NCBI RefSeq assembly: GCF_000242435.1
Contig: NZ_JH591187.1
Span: 941,092 to 1,003,417, forward strand
DNA from: Dialister succinatiphilus YIT 11850
Lineage (GTDB): Bacteria > Bacillota > Negativicutes > Veillonellales > Dialisteraceae
Reading direction: 5' to 3'
DNA length: 62,326 nt
In this document: piece by piece, positions 35,036-43,566 of the stretch
How the letters are laid out: every line of letters begins with the position of its first letter
How positions within the stretch are numbered: position 1 is the stretch's first letter
The notes under the pieces: generated by a model
The model's input: the letters and a program-made list of their open reading frames with translations, nothing else
Told to the model about the DNA's origin: nothing
Database searches by the model: none
Position numbers and translations under genes: made by a program

Positions 35036-35068
35036 AGTATATACTTTTCAAAACCAACTCAAAGTCAA
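35036..35068 (-). promoter_or_regulatory. rbs promoter with overlapping palindrome
   Basis: Minus strand TTGACT (35063-35068), then AGTATA at a 17-base spacing or TATATA at 19. AAGTATATACTT (35036-35047) is a perfect 12-base palindrome over the -10, a possible repressor site. Confidence 0.55.
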
Positions 35069-35259
35069 CGCTATTATTTTACCACACCACTGCTGGAGAT
35101 TAAAGGAGGAAGAAATAAGAAACTTGTAAAAATTTAAAACAGTCCCCTGCCTTTCCCATTTTACCATCTATCCTTTTTACCATCTATCCTTATTATACTG
35201 AAAATAAAAGAATTCGTTAAGGATGGAAGCATTGATTTACAGACTGAAGAAATAAAGCA

Positions 35260-35285
35260 AAAAGCAGGGTTTGAAACCCTGCTTA
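35260..35285 (-). terminator. fumC terminator
   Basis: TAAGCAGGGTTT-ca-AAACCCTGCTTTTT on the minus strand, just past the fumC stop. Confidence 0.88.
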
Positions 35286-35297
35286 TGCATGTATCAA

Positions 35298-36683
35298 TTA
35301 CCGATCCACATGGGTCATGTCTTTAGGAACAACCCACTGATCATATTCTTCCGGTTTCACATAGCCCAGAGCCAGTGCCGCTTCCCGAAGGGAGCTGTTG
35401 TCTTTAAAAGCCTTTTTTGCAATTTCCGCCGATTTTTCATAGCCGATATGAGGCGACAGGGCAGTAACCAGCATCAAAGATTTCTCCACCAGTTCTTCCA
35501 TTCTCTCTTTATTGACCTTAATACCCCGAGCACAGTGGATATCGAAGGAATGAATAGCAGCTCCCAGAAGTTTCACTGATTCTATGAAGCTGTCTGCCAT
35601 AACCGGTGCATATACGTTCAGTTCAAACCGTCCCTGGGAAGAAGCCATGGAAATGACCGACTGGTTGCCGTGCACCCGGCAGGCCACCATGGTAAGAGCT
35701 TCGCACTGGGTAGGATTGACCTTGCCCGGCATAATGGAAGAGCCCGGTTCATTGGCAGGAATTGTCAATTCGCCAAGGCCTGCCCGTGGGCCGCCGGCCA
35801 GAAGACGGATATCATCAGCAAACTTCATGCAGTCTCCACCCAGCGCATCCAGAGCGCCATGGGTAAAGACCATGTCATCCCGTCCCGTTAAAGCATAGAA
35901 TTTATTAGCTGCCGAAGTAAAGGGAAAACCCGTTTCTTCGGAAATGGCCTTTGCCACTTTATCCCCGAAATCCTTCGGACTGTTAAGGCCTGTACCTACA
36001 GCTGTGCCGCCGATGGCAAGCTCATGAAGATATTTTTCTCCATCTTCAATCATGGACCTGGATTTCTTCAGCATTTCCACCCACCCCGATACTTCCTGAC
36101 CAAAGGTGAGGGGTACCGCATCCTGCACATGGGTACGGCCGATTTTTACAGTGTGCATGTACTCTCTGCTCTTGGCTTCAAAAGTAGCCGTCAGGTCATT
36201 TAAAGGCCCGTAAAGGTAATGATGAAGGGAATACACCGCTGCCACATGGAGAGCCGTAGGGAAGGTATCATTGGAAGACTGAGCCATATTGACATCATCA
36301 TTGGGATGGACGCGGAGAGTGCTTCCTTCCTGTTTAAGCTTACGATTAGCAATATGAGCCACCACTTCATTCATATTCATGTTGCTCTGGGTGCCGGATC
36401 CGGTCTGATAAACCACCAGCGGGAATTCACCCTCCCACTTTCCTGCCAGAATTTCGTCGCAGGCGCTGCGGATGGCTTCTCCTTTTTCTGCAGCAAGAGC
36501 CCCTCTTTCCTCATTTACCTTGGCAGCGCATTTTTTTAGGATGGCAAAAGCACGAATAATCTCCTTCGGCATTACGTGGCCGATTTTGAAATTTTCAAAA
36601 GAGCGCTGAGTCTGGGCGCCCCACATATGATCTGCCGGAACACGGACTTCGCCTAATGAATCATGTTCAATACGATATTCCAT
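35298..36683 (-). CDS. fumC: Class II fumarate hydratase
   Basis: A 461-residue fumarase/aspartase superfamily enzyme. GSSIMPGKVNPTQCEALTM (about 317-335) is the fumarase form; aspartase would read PAKVNPV. TGSGTQSNMNMNEV and SSNDTFPTALH are also typical. It hydrates fumarate to malate, in a reverse (reductive) TCA branch if the cell makes succinate or propionate. AAGGAGAG five bases before ATG 36683 decides the start. A palindrome TACCAA-C-TTGGTA lies upstream at 36793-36805. Confidence 0.95.
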   Translation of the reverse strand: MEYRIEHDSLGEVRVPADHMWGAQTQRSFENFKIGHVMPKEIIRAFAILKKCAAKVNEERGALAAEKGEAIRSACDEILAGKWEGEFPLVVYQTGSGTQSNMNMNEVVAHIANRKLKQEGSTLRVHPNDDVNMAQSSNDTFPTALHVAAVYSLHHYLYGPLNDLTATFEAKSREYMHTVKIGRTHVQDAVPLTFGQEVSGWVEMLKKSRSMIEDGEKYLHELAIGGTAVGTGLNSPKDFGDKVAKAISEETGFPFTSAANKFYALTGRDDMVFTHGALDALGGDCMKFADDIRLLAGGPRAGLGELTIPANEPGSSIMPGKVNPTQCEALTMVACRVHGNQSVISMASSQGRFELNVYAPVMADSFIESVKLLGAAIHSFDIHCARGIKVNKERMEELVEKSLMLVTALSPHIGYEKSAEIAKKAFKDNSSLREAALALGYVKPEEYDQWVVPKDMTHVDR

Positions 36684-36942
36684 AGTGCTCTCCTTCATGA
36701 AAAAATTATCCACTGAGTTGTTGAAAAAAGGAAGGAAGCCGTCATGCCTGCTTCCATTTATTCATTGTAGCATGTTGCCTTTATGTAGAAAATTACCAAC
36801 TTGGTATAGAAAAAAGCCAAATCATTGCATGGAAAGCATACAAGGTTTCTTCTGAAAGCCCCGGTTCAGAAAATCGAATTTTTTGAGGTTCTTACTCTTC
36901 ATAGGCCTGCACATTCCGCGGAGCACTTGACAGCCGCCTTTA

Positions 36943-37103
36943 GGGAAGCACTGATTAATTCATAGAGTTTTCTTTTATAAGAATTTTTATGCACTGTTTC
37001 GTCATGGGCTTCCTTAAATAGCTCGCTATTCGCGTCAGCCCATTCCTCGCATTGCATAAAAATTCAAGAATAAAAGCAAACAATGATTTAATCAGCGCTT
37101 CCC
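36943..37103 (+). mobile_element. 160-bp long-hairpin repeat element, copy F
   Basis: Same orientation as copies A-C and nearly identical to them, flanked by TAG on both sides. It lies between fumC and budA. The rest of this gap (36684-36942, 37104-37157) holds the fumC leader and no gene. Confidence 0.87.
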
Positions 37104-37157
37104 TAGAACTCAATCCGGAAAGAGATTTTCCAGTGTAATCAGCCCGACTGCTGCCTT

Positions 37158-37892
37158 CTATTTTCCACCTTCCACCTTTTTTACTGCATCCTCCAGATTC
37201 TCATTAAAATCAATCTTCCCAAAGCCGGAAGAACGGGGCAGTTTCAGTTTGAAATCCGAGAGAAGACAGAATTCTGCTTTCCCTTCCTTCATGCACACAT
37301 CGAATACATGCCCTCCCTCTTTCCTGTCATCAGAAAGATAGTGGAAATGGTAACCCGGCATGTTAAGGCCACCCATGAAGGAGGGGCAGTAAAGTCCGAT
37401 GAGAGTCCCTTCCGTATGTTCAAACTGGAATTCCACCTGGTCTTTTTTCATCACTTCATCCAGCCGGACATAAGGCTTTTTCTGTGCTTTTTCGCTTCTA
37501 GCATATACTTTTTCAAAGGTCCCATGAATTCGTATACCATAAAAATAATTAGGACCCCAGTTCTTTATGAATCCGTCCGCTTTTTCACGCAGTTCATCCA
37601 GTGAAGAAATGTCTTTCATCGGAAGGGTTCTGTCTGTTTCAAAGAAGAACACATCGGCAAAAGGTACCTTCCAGCGGTCATCCGCTTCCTTCACTTCACC
37701 CCTGCCGTTCACCTGGTACACCCTGCCCCGGCACATGACAAGCTCGCCGTCCAGAGAGTCAAAGGTACCGATGCCGAAATCCCCCTGTCTTTTCAGTTCC
37801 TTCACTTCCACAGATCCTTCATAATGACCCAATACCAGGGACTGCAGAAGTGCTGCCTGGAAAAGAGGTCTGCTGTTTAAAGAGGAATTCAT
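37158..37892 (-). CDS. budA: Alpha-acetolactate decarboxylase
   Basis: A 244-residue enzyme that converts acetolactate to acetoin. The N-terminal part is SLVLGHYEGSVEVKELKRQGDFGIGTFDSLDGELV. The zinc site is HFHYLSDDRKEGGHV (near 180-194), with an upstream IHGTFEKVYAR. It diverts pyruvate-derived acid to a neutral product, or consumes excess acetolactate. No acetolactate synthase is next to it. It lies 61 bases after manB, with a hairpin (37919-37940) between the two. Confidence 0.92.
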   Translation of the reverse strand: MNSSLNSRPLFQAALLQSLVLGHYEGSVEVKELKRQGDFGIGTFDSLDGELVMCRGRVYQVNGRGEVKEADDRWKVPFADVFFFETDRTLPMKDISSLDELREKADGFIKNWGPNYFYGIRIHGTFEKVYARSEKAQKKPYVRLDEVMKKDQVEFQFEHTEGTLIGLYCPSFMGGLNMPGYHFHYLSDDRKEGGHVFDVCMKEGKAEFCLLSDFKLKLPRSSGFGKIDFNENLEDAVKKVEGGK

Positions 37893-37918
37893 TTTTCCTG
37901 TCTCCTTTCCAAAGAGAA

Positions 37919-37940
37919 TTGCCGGGAAAAATCCCGGCAA
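37919..37940 (-). terminator. Hairpin between manB and budA
   Basis: TTGCCGGGA-TTTT-TCCCGGCAA followed by TTCTCTTTGG. The T tract is poor, so it may attenuate rather than end transcription before budA. Confidence 0.55.
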
Positions 37941-37953
37941 TAACCAATGAAAA

Positions 37954-39321
37954 TCATTCTAATGAATGGATAAAATCCATAATTTCCTTTTTCTTATCTT
38001 TCAAAAGTTTCCTGTCCCCTTTCGTTTCCATATTGAAACGAATCAACGGTTCCGTATTGGAGGGGCGCAGATTGAAACGCCAGTTATCATACTCTATGCC
38101 TACACCGTCAATCAGATCTACCCGGCTGGCACCTTTTCCATATTTTTCTTTCACCTGTTCCAGAATAAAATCACTGTTCTTCACGGTGAGATTGATTTCA
38201 CCGCTGCAAGGGAACTCCTCTTCCATTTCCTCCACCAGTTCGCCTAGATGTTTCCCTTTTTCACTCATAATCTCTGCCACAATAAGCCAGGGAATCATGC
38301 CGGAATCGCAGTAGGAAAAATCGCGAAAGAAATGATGGGCTGAATTTTCTGCTCCGTAAATTCCCTTGACCCGGCGCATGGTTTCTTTCATGAAGGCATG
38401 ACCGCCCTTAGATTCCACCGGTTTCCCACCAAGTTCATGACAGATTTTTTCCGTACACCAGAAGACCCGGGGATCGTGGACAATCGTTTCTCCCTTATGA
38501 CGTTTGAGAAAATATTCTGCCAAAAGGCCTACCATGTAGTAGCCCTCTACAAAGTGTCCCTTTTCATCGATAAAGAAGCAGCGGTCAAAATCACCGTCCC
38601 AGGCAATACCCAGGTCCGCCTTTTCGGAAAGTACCGCATCCACAAGGGGTTTCCTGCATTCCTCCAGCATGGGATTAGGTACACCATGGGGGAAGGAGCC
38701 GTCAGGATCCATATACAGTTCTGTGAAATGGAAAGGAAGATGCTTTTTTAATTCAGAAAAGGCAATATTGGCACAGCCATTTCCTGCATTCACTACAATA
38801 TGAAAAGGTTTCATAGCCTTCACATCTACAAAACTCAGAAGAGAAGCTATGTAGTCGGAAAGGATTTCTTTATGAAATAAATTTCCCTTTTTACCGCATT
38901 CCGGAAAATTGCCGGAAAAAGCGAGCGTTTCGATATCCTTCAGGCCTGTATCGGCACTCACCGGAATTCCTTCCTCCCTCACAATTTTAATGCCATTGTA
39001 ATCAGAAGGATTATGGCTGGCCGTAATCATGAAGCCCCCATCCATGCCATAGTGAAAAGTACCGTAATACATCATTTCCGTGCCACAGAGACCGATATCA
39101 TATACATCGCTGCCGCCATCCATAAGGCCTCTGGCTGCAGCTTCGCTGATTTTTTTTGAACTGGGCCGAACGTCAAAGCCGATGCACATGGCTTTGGGAT
39201 GGTACAGCGCCGCATAGGCACGGCCCACCCGGTAGGCCAGGTCCTCATTCACTTCATCCGGCACAATGCCTCGAATATCATAAGCCTTAAATCCTTTATG
39301 AGACATCGGTAAAGGTTCCAT
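37954..39321 (-). CDS. manB: Phosphomannomutase/phosphoglucomutase
   Basis: A 455-residue alpha-D-phosphohexomutase of the PMM/PGM (ManB/AlgC) type. KAYDIRGIVPDEV starts domain 1. TASHNPSDYNGIK (about 99-111) has the phosphoserine. DGDFDRCFF (about 239) is the metal loop, and RPSNTEPLIRF (about 417) binds the substrate phosphate. It moves phosphate between C6 and C1 for sugar nucleotide supply to LPS or capsule. Its start overlaps the yerC stop, so they are co-transcribed. Confidence 0.93.
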   Translation of the reverse strand: MEPLPMSHKGFKAYDIRGIVPDEVNEDLAYRVGRAYAALYHPKAMCIGFDVRPSSKKISEAAARGLMDGGSDVYDIGLCGTEMMYYGTFHYGMDGGFMITASHNPSDYNGIKIVREEGIPVSADTGLKDIETLAFSGNFPECGKKGNLFHKEILSDYIASLLSFVDVKAMKPFHIVVNAGNGCANIAFSELKKHLPFHFTELYMDPDGSFPHGVPNPMLEECRKPLVDAVLSEKADLGIAWDGDFDRCFFIDEKGHFVEGYYMVGLLAEYFLKRHKGETIVHDPRVFWCTEKICHELGGKPVESKGGHAFMKETMRRVKGIYGAENSAHHFFRDFSYCDSGMIPWLIVAEIMSEKGKHLGELVEEMEEEFPCSGEINLTVKNSDFILEQVKEKYGKGASRVDLIDGVGIEYDNWRFNLRPSNTEPLIRFNMETKGDRKLLKDKKKEIMDFIHSLE

Positions 39322-39629
39322 TATTTATTTTCTCCCTTCTCCTTCAGACGGCCAAGCACGGTAAGATAACCATCAGCGCCATACTTAAGGCACCGCTTCA
39401 CCCTGGAAATGGTGGCCGTACTGGCGCCGGTTTTCCTTTCAATCTGGTCATACTTTTCCCCGTTTTCCAGCATACGGGCCACCTCCAGCCGCTGGGACAT
39501 ATCCCGAAGCTCGTTGATGGTGCATAAATCTTCAAAGAATTCATAGCATTCATCCCTGGTCTTTAAGGAAAGGATGGCGTCAAACAATGTATCTGTCAGA
39601 GGATTGACAAGTCTCTGGTTTACACTCAT
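39321..39629 (-). CDS. YerC/YecD family TrpR-like DNA-binding protein
   Basis: A 102-residue helical protein of the YerC/YecD family, related to the Trp repressor. LYDAILSLKTRDECYEFFEDLCTINELRDMSQRLEVARML-type sequence precedes a helix-turn-helix (TGASTATISRVKRCL, about 65-79). ATG 39629 has GAGGG before it. It overlaps manB by one base. The operator and signal are not known from sequence; the tryptophan-binding role is not assured for this family. Confidence 0.88.
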   Translation of the reverse strand: MSVNQRLVNPLTDTLFDAILSLKTRDECYEFFEDLCTINELRDMSQRLEVARMLENGEKYDQIERKTGASTATISRVKRCLKYGADGYLTVLGRLKEKGENK

Positions 39630-39814
39630 AGGTATCCCTCTTTTCATTTCAGAAACCGGCTTTTCAGTCAGCTTTTTTACTTTAGTATATTATAGCATTA
39701 CAGGCTGACAGGTGCAAAGTGCAAGGCTGTCTCGTAAAGCGCTGGCCACCGACGGCTCCCCAGCCTGACCGCCATGACTTTTACGAATCTTATATCCCCT
39801 ATTTACTATTTCTA

Positions 39815-39843
39815 TTGACAAGACTTCTGAATCAGAGTACTAT
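39815..39843 (+). promoter_or_regulatory. metNIQ promoter
   Basis: TTGACA (39815-39820), a 17-base spacer, then TACTAT; TATAAT lies three bases later. Confidence 0.75.
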
Positions 39844-39869
39844 AATCTCAACCCTTGCATATAGGGTAA

Positions 39870-40017
39870 ATACATATAGATTCATCATGAGTGGCGGAGG
39901 GACTGGCCCTTTGAAGCCACGGCAACCATTCTTTTAGAAACGGTGCCAATTCCAGCGGGTATATACTCGAAAGATGATGTGAAGCTGACTTTCATCTTTC
40001 GATGAAAGTTTTTTTTA
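39870..40017 (+). promoter_or_regulatory. SAM-I (S-box) riboswitch
   Basis: The core GTGGCGGAGGGACTGGCCCT (39891 on), TTGAAGCCACGGCAACC and GGTGCCAATTCCAGCGGG is an S-box aptamer. P1 pairs TTCATCA (about 39880) with TGATGTGAA (about 39974). The terminator CTTTCATC-TTTC-GATGAAAG-T8 ends at 40017, 15 bases before metN. High SAM should end transcription. Confidence 0.95.
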
Positions 40018-40032
40018 TTAAAGGAGTTCCCA

Positions 40033-41070
40033 ATGATTGAACTGAAGCATATAACAAAATTATATGGTAATTTCAAAGCACTGGACGACATCAACCTTTC
40101 TATTAAGGATGGAGAAATCTTCGGTATTGTCGGACAGTCCGGCGCAGGCAAATCTACATTGATTCGCTGCGTGAATATGCTCGAGCCTCCCACATCCGGT
40201 GAGGTCATAATTGATGGAAAAGACATGACGAAGCTGTCCAAAGCCCAGCTTCGGGAAGAAAGAAAGAAAATCGGCATGATTTTCCAGCATTTCAATCTTC
40301 TTTCCAACAGGACCGTAGCCGGCAATGTGGCATTTCCACTGGAGCTGTCCCATGTGCCCAAGGCAGAACAAGCGAAGAGAATCAACGAAATTCTGGAACT
40401 GGTGGGCCTTACGGAATACAGGAACAAGTATCCTTCCCAGCTTTCCGGCGGCCAGAAACAGCGTGTAGGTATTGCCAGGGCTATCGTTTCCAATCCTTCC
40501 GTCCTTCTTTCCGATGAAGCCACCAGTGCCCTGGACCCGGAAACGGTAAAATCCATTCTCCAGCTTCTGAAGGATATCAACAAAAAAATGGGCATTACCA
40601 TTATCATGATTACTCACCAGATGGAAGTTATTAAAGAAATCGCCGAACAGGTGGCAGTCATTGAAAAGGGTAAAATTATCGAACAGGGTTCCGTAGTAGA
40701 CCTCTTCACCAATCCCCAGACCGAAACACTGAAGAAGTTCGTAGGCTCCGTCATGTCCTCCGATGTACCGGAGCAGCTGTCTCACATGAATATTTCTAAA
40801 GTAAAGCAGAAGGACAGCGACCAGACCATTGTGAGCCTGAAATTCCGAGGCGATGTAGCCAACGAACCAATTATTGCTAATCTCATCAGAAAATACAATC
40901 TGGACGTAAGCATTCTTTACGGATCCATCGACTACATCCAGAACGTTTCCTTCGGCCGCCTTATCATCATGATCAATGGTCACGAAGAGGACATGAAAAA
41001 AGCCCTCGGCCATTTACAGTCTTTACCAATTACAAGTGAGGTAATCGGATATGTCCCCAGTGATAACTAA
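40033..41070 (+). CDS. metN: Methionine ABC transporter ATP-binding protein
   Basis: A 345-residue MetN. Walker A GQSGAGKST (about 37-45), signature LSGGQKQRVGIARAI, Walker B VLLSDEATSALDP. The C-terminal 90 residues form the NIL domain that senses methionine inside the cell (trans-inhibition). AAAGGAG precedes the ATG. It overlaps metI by 20 bases and sits directly behind an S-box riboswitch. Confidence 0.97.
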   Translation: MIELKHITKLYGNFKALDDINLSIKDGEIFGIVGQSGAGKSTLIRCVNMLEPPTSGEVIIDGKDMTKLSKAQLREERKKIGMIFQHFNLLSNRTVAGNVAFPLELSHVPKAEQAKRINEILELVGLTEYRNKYPSQLSGGQKQRVGIARAIVSNPSVLLSDEATSALDPETVKSILQLLKDINKKMGITIIMITHQMEVIKEIAEQVAVIEKGKIIEQGSVVDLFTNPQTETLKKFVGSVMSSDVPEQLSHMNISKVKQKDSDQTIVSLKFRGDVANEPIIANLIRKYNLDVSILYGSIDYIQNVSFGRLIIMINGHEEDMKKALGHLQSLPITSEVIGYVPSDN

Positions 41071-41704
41071 TCTTCTTCTGAAAAGTCTGGCTGAAACGCT
41101 GTACATGCTTTCTGTTTCAGCTATCATTGCCGCTTTAATCGGCATTCCCCTGGGTATTCTTCTGGTGGTTACAGAAAAACATGGCATTCTTGCCTGCCCG
41201 GTATTGAATAAGCCTCTGGCTTTCATTATCAACCTCATCCGTTCCATTCCATTCATTATCCTCATGGTGGCCATCATCCCTTTCACCAGGCTGGTGGCAG
41301 GCACCTCCATCGGTACCACGGCAGCCATCGTCCCGCTGACCATCGCTGCCATCCCCTACACCGCCCGCATGGTGGAAACTTCCATCCGTGAAATCCCCTT
41401 CGGCCTCATCGAGGCAGCGGAATCCATGGGTGCTTCTCCCCTGCAGATTATCTGGAAAGTTCTCATTCCGGAAGCCCTCCCCTCCATCATTGAAAGCTTG
41501 ACTGTAGTCATCGTATCCTTAATCGGTGCTTCCGCCATGGCCGGTACCATCGGCGGCGGCGGCCTCGGCGATCTGGCCATCCGTTACGGATACCAGCGCT
41601 TCCAGGCAGATGTAATGATTGCTACCATCATTGTCCTGGTCATTATCGTGCAGCTCCTCCAGTTCATTGGCAGCAACCTGGCCAAGAAGGCAGATAAGCG
41701 TTAA
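41051..41704 (+). CDS. metI: Methionine ABC transporter permease
   Basis: A 217-residue five-helix permease. The EAA loop is EAAESMGASPLQIIWKVLIPEALP (about 116-139), the contact to MetN. IGGGGLGDLAIRYGYQRF is typical near the end. It works with MetN and MetQ to import methionine. Confidence 0.96.
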   Translation: MSPVITNLLLKSLAETLYMLSVSAIIAALIGIPLGILLVVTEKHGILACPVLNKPLAFIINLIRSIPFIILMVAIIPFTRLVAGTSIGTTAAIVPLTIAAIPYTARMVETSIREIPFGLIEAAESMGASPLQIIWKVLIPEALPSIIESLTVVIVSLIGASAMAGTIGGGGLGDLAIRYGYQRFQADVMIATIIVLVIIVQLLQFIGSNLAKKADKR

Positions 41705-41799
41705 ATCTGTATATAATGGGATTCAAACCCTTATATAATATTTCCAGATTTCATATAGAAACATGAAATCTAATTCAAAAGAGAAAGGAAGTCCTATTT

Positions 41800-42642
41800 A
41801 TGTTAAAGAAGTTAGCTATTGCCAGCCTGTGCGCCCTCTCCGCAGCAGCATTCATCACCGGCTGCGGTTCCAGCCAGAAGCCGGCATCCTCTGCAGCAGC
41901 TTCTGCGCCTGCAGAAAAGAAAGAAATTACCGTAGGTGCTACTGCCGGTCCCCATGCAGAAGTGGTAGAAGCAGCTGCCAAAGAAGCTGAAAAGAATGGT
42001 CTCAAAGTGAATGTTAAAGAATTCTCCGATTACATCACCCCTGACCAGGCACTGGCAGATGGCGACCTGGATATCGTAGTATATCAGCACAAGCCATTCA
42101 TGGAAAACTTTAATAAACAGCATGGCACTCACCTTACCGACATCGGCAGAGCCATCCTCATGCGTATGGGCATTTACTCCAATAAAGTAAAGGACGTAAA
42201 AGACCTTCCTGAGGGAGCGACCATTTCCATTCCTAATGATCCCACCAACGAAGGCCGCGGCCTCCAGCTGCTGGAAAAAGCGGGCGTTATTAAGTTGAAA
42301 GAGGGCGTGGGCATGAAAGCTACCCCTGCTGATGTTGTAGAAAACCCGAAAAACATTCAGTTTAAGGAAATCGAAGCAGCCCAGCTTCCCAGAAGCCTTG
42401 ACGATGTGGATGCATCGGTTATCACTATGAACTATGTCATGAGTGCAGGCCTCTCCCCTGAAAAGCAGGGTATCTTCCTGGAAGATAAAGATACTCCGCT
42501 GGCAGTTATGATTATTGCCGTACGTGAAAAGGATAAGGATCAGCCTGCCTATAAAAAATTCGTTCAGGCTTATCAGTCTGACGCTGTTAAGAAATTCATT
42601 GCTGAAAAATACAAAGGCACCATCGTTCCTGCCTGGGACTAA
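41800..42642 (+). CDS. metQ: Methionine-binding lipoprotein
   Basis: A 280-residue NlpA-type lipoprotein. The signal ends ITGC (Cys about 22), followed by a Ser/Ala-rich linker. GATAGPHAEVVEAA, DYITPDQALADGDLDIVVYQHKPFME and IPNDPTNEGRGLQLLEKAGVI match MetQ. AAAGGAAG precedes the ATG. It is the last gene of metNIQ, followed by a strong terminator. Confidence 0.96.
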   Translation: MLKKLAIASLCALSAAAFITGCGSSQKPASSAAASAPAEKKEITVGATAGPHAEVVEAAAKEAEKNGLKVNVKEFSDYITPDQALADGDLDIVVYQHKPFMENFNKQHGTHLTDIGRAILMRMGIYSNKVKDVKDLPEGATISIPNDPTNEGRGLQLLEKAGVIKLKEGVGMKATPADVVENPKNIQFKEIEAAQLPRSLDDVDASVITMNYVMSAGLSPEKQGIFLEDKDTPLAVMIIAVREKDKDQPAYKKFVQAYQSDAVKKFIAEKYKGTIVPAWD

Positions 42643-42656
42643 TCGTCTGCTTAAAC

Positions 42657-42696
42657 AAAAAGCTTTGGAAAAGTTTCCTTTTCCAAAGCTTTTTTA
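42657..42696 (+). terminator. metNIQ terminator
   Basis: AAAAAGCTTTGGAAAA-GTTTCC-TTTTCCAAAGCTTTTTT, 14 bases past the metQ stop. Confidence 0.95.
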
Positions 42697-42747
42697 TTGG
42701 GACAAACCAGATAAGCCGGATGTCCAAGGCATCCAGTCGTCTATACG

Positions 42748-43335
42748 CTATCTCCTCCAGACCTTCTCCGCCAGGAGAGCCATTCTTTCATGGCCTTCCC
42801 TGTTGGGGTGGACACCATCGCTGTACCATTTTTGTTCCGGCGGAAAGGCTTTTGTAAAATCAAGGACCGGCAGATCCCACGCCTTAGCCAGTGAGCGAAG
42901 GAATTTCTGATATTCCTGAAGGTCCCTTTTATTCCTTTTAAAGGAGCCTGCTTCCTGCCATCCCGTTTCTACACTCATTTCCGTAAAGAGCGGAGGAATG
43001 CCAAGGGTCAGCGGAATCCTTCCTGCCAGCCTGCCCAAAGACTTTTCTACCATATTTTCCAAAACCACAAGGCGAAGGCCAAAGAGGATATCATTGGTAC
43101 CACCCATGAAGAAATACCCCTCCCCCTTCCGCACCCTGCCGGAAGCAGCAGAAAGTCTGTCCAGTATGTCGGAAGCCATAGAGCCTGAAAGTCCATGGTT
43201 ATAAAGGGTAATCCCTTTCAGTGCATGATCTGCCAGAGCTACCCAGCCCTCGCCGGGAAGAACACCATAGCCTTCGGTAAGACTGTCGCCGAAACAGTGA
43301 ATCATAGAAATGTTCTGGTTCCATAAAGCACTCAT
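42748..43335 (-). CDS. SGNH/GDSL-family hydrolase
   Basis: A 195-residue cytosolic esterase or lipase-like protein without signal peptide. The four blocks are present: GDSLTEGYG (about 16-24, catalytic serine), NHGLSG, GGTNDI (about 78) and DGVHPN (about 172-177, aspartate and histidine). It resembles TesA-type arylesterase/lysophospholipase proteins. Substrate unknown. AGGTGA lies before ATG 43335. It converges with metQ. Confidence 0.88.
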   Translation of the reverse strand: MSALWNQNISMIHCFGDSLTEGYGVLPGEGWVALADHALKGITLYNHGLSGSMASDILDRLSAASGRVRKGEGYFFMGGTNDILFGLRLVVLENMVEKSLGRLAGRIPLTLGIPPLFTEMSVETGWQEAGSFKRNKRDLQEYQKFLRSLAKAWDLPVLDFTKAFPPEQKWYSDGVHPNREGHERMALLAEKVWRR

Positions 43336-43530
43336 GGTTATCACCTCATTTTGATTGTATCATATGGCATGGACAGCAGGAAAGGCAGAAAAACTTATGG
43401 CTCTATCTGGAAATTAGACAAGCAGCACCGTCCTGCAGATGAAGGCATAGAAAGACCTTGCCGCTGAATGGGCAGGAAGATCCATGATTCATGGATGTCT
43501 CTTGATTTCTATGTCTCTTTTTATTACAAC

Positions 43531-43557
43531 AAAAAAGCCTCCCGAAGGAGGCTTTTT
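43531..43557 (-). terminator. RND operon terminator
   Basis: AAAAAGCCTCC-ttcg-GGAGGCTTTTTT after the pump gene. The gap to 43335 holds nothing else I can support. Confidence 0.92.
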
Positions 43558-43566
43558 GAATAGATA

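Noticed and set aside
35298-36683. Aspartate ammonia-lyase instead of fumarase
   Set aside because: The signature reads GSSIMPGKVNPTQCEA, the fumarase form; aspartases have PAKVNPVVPE.
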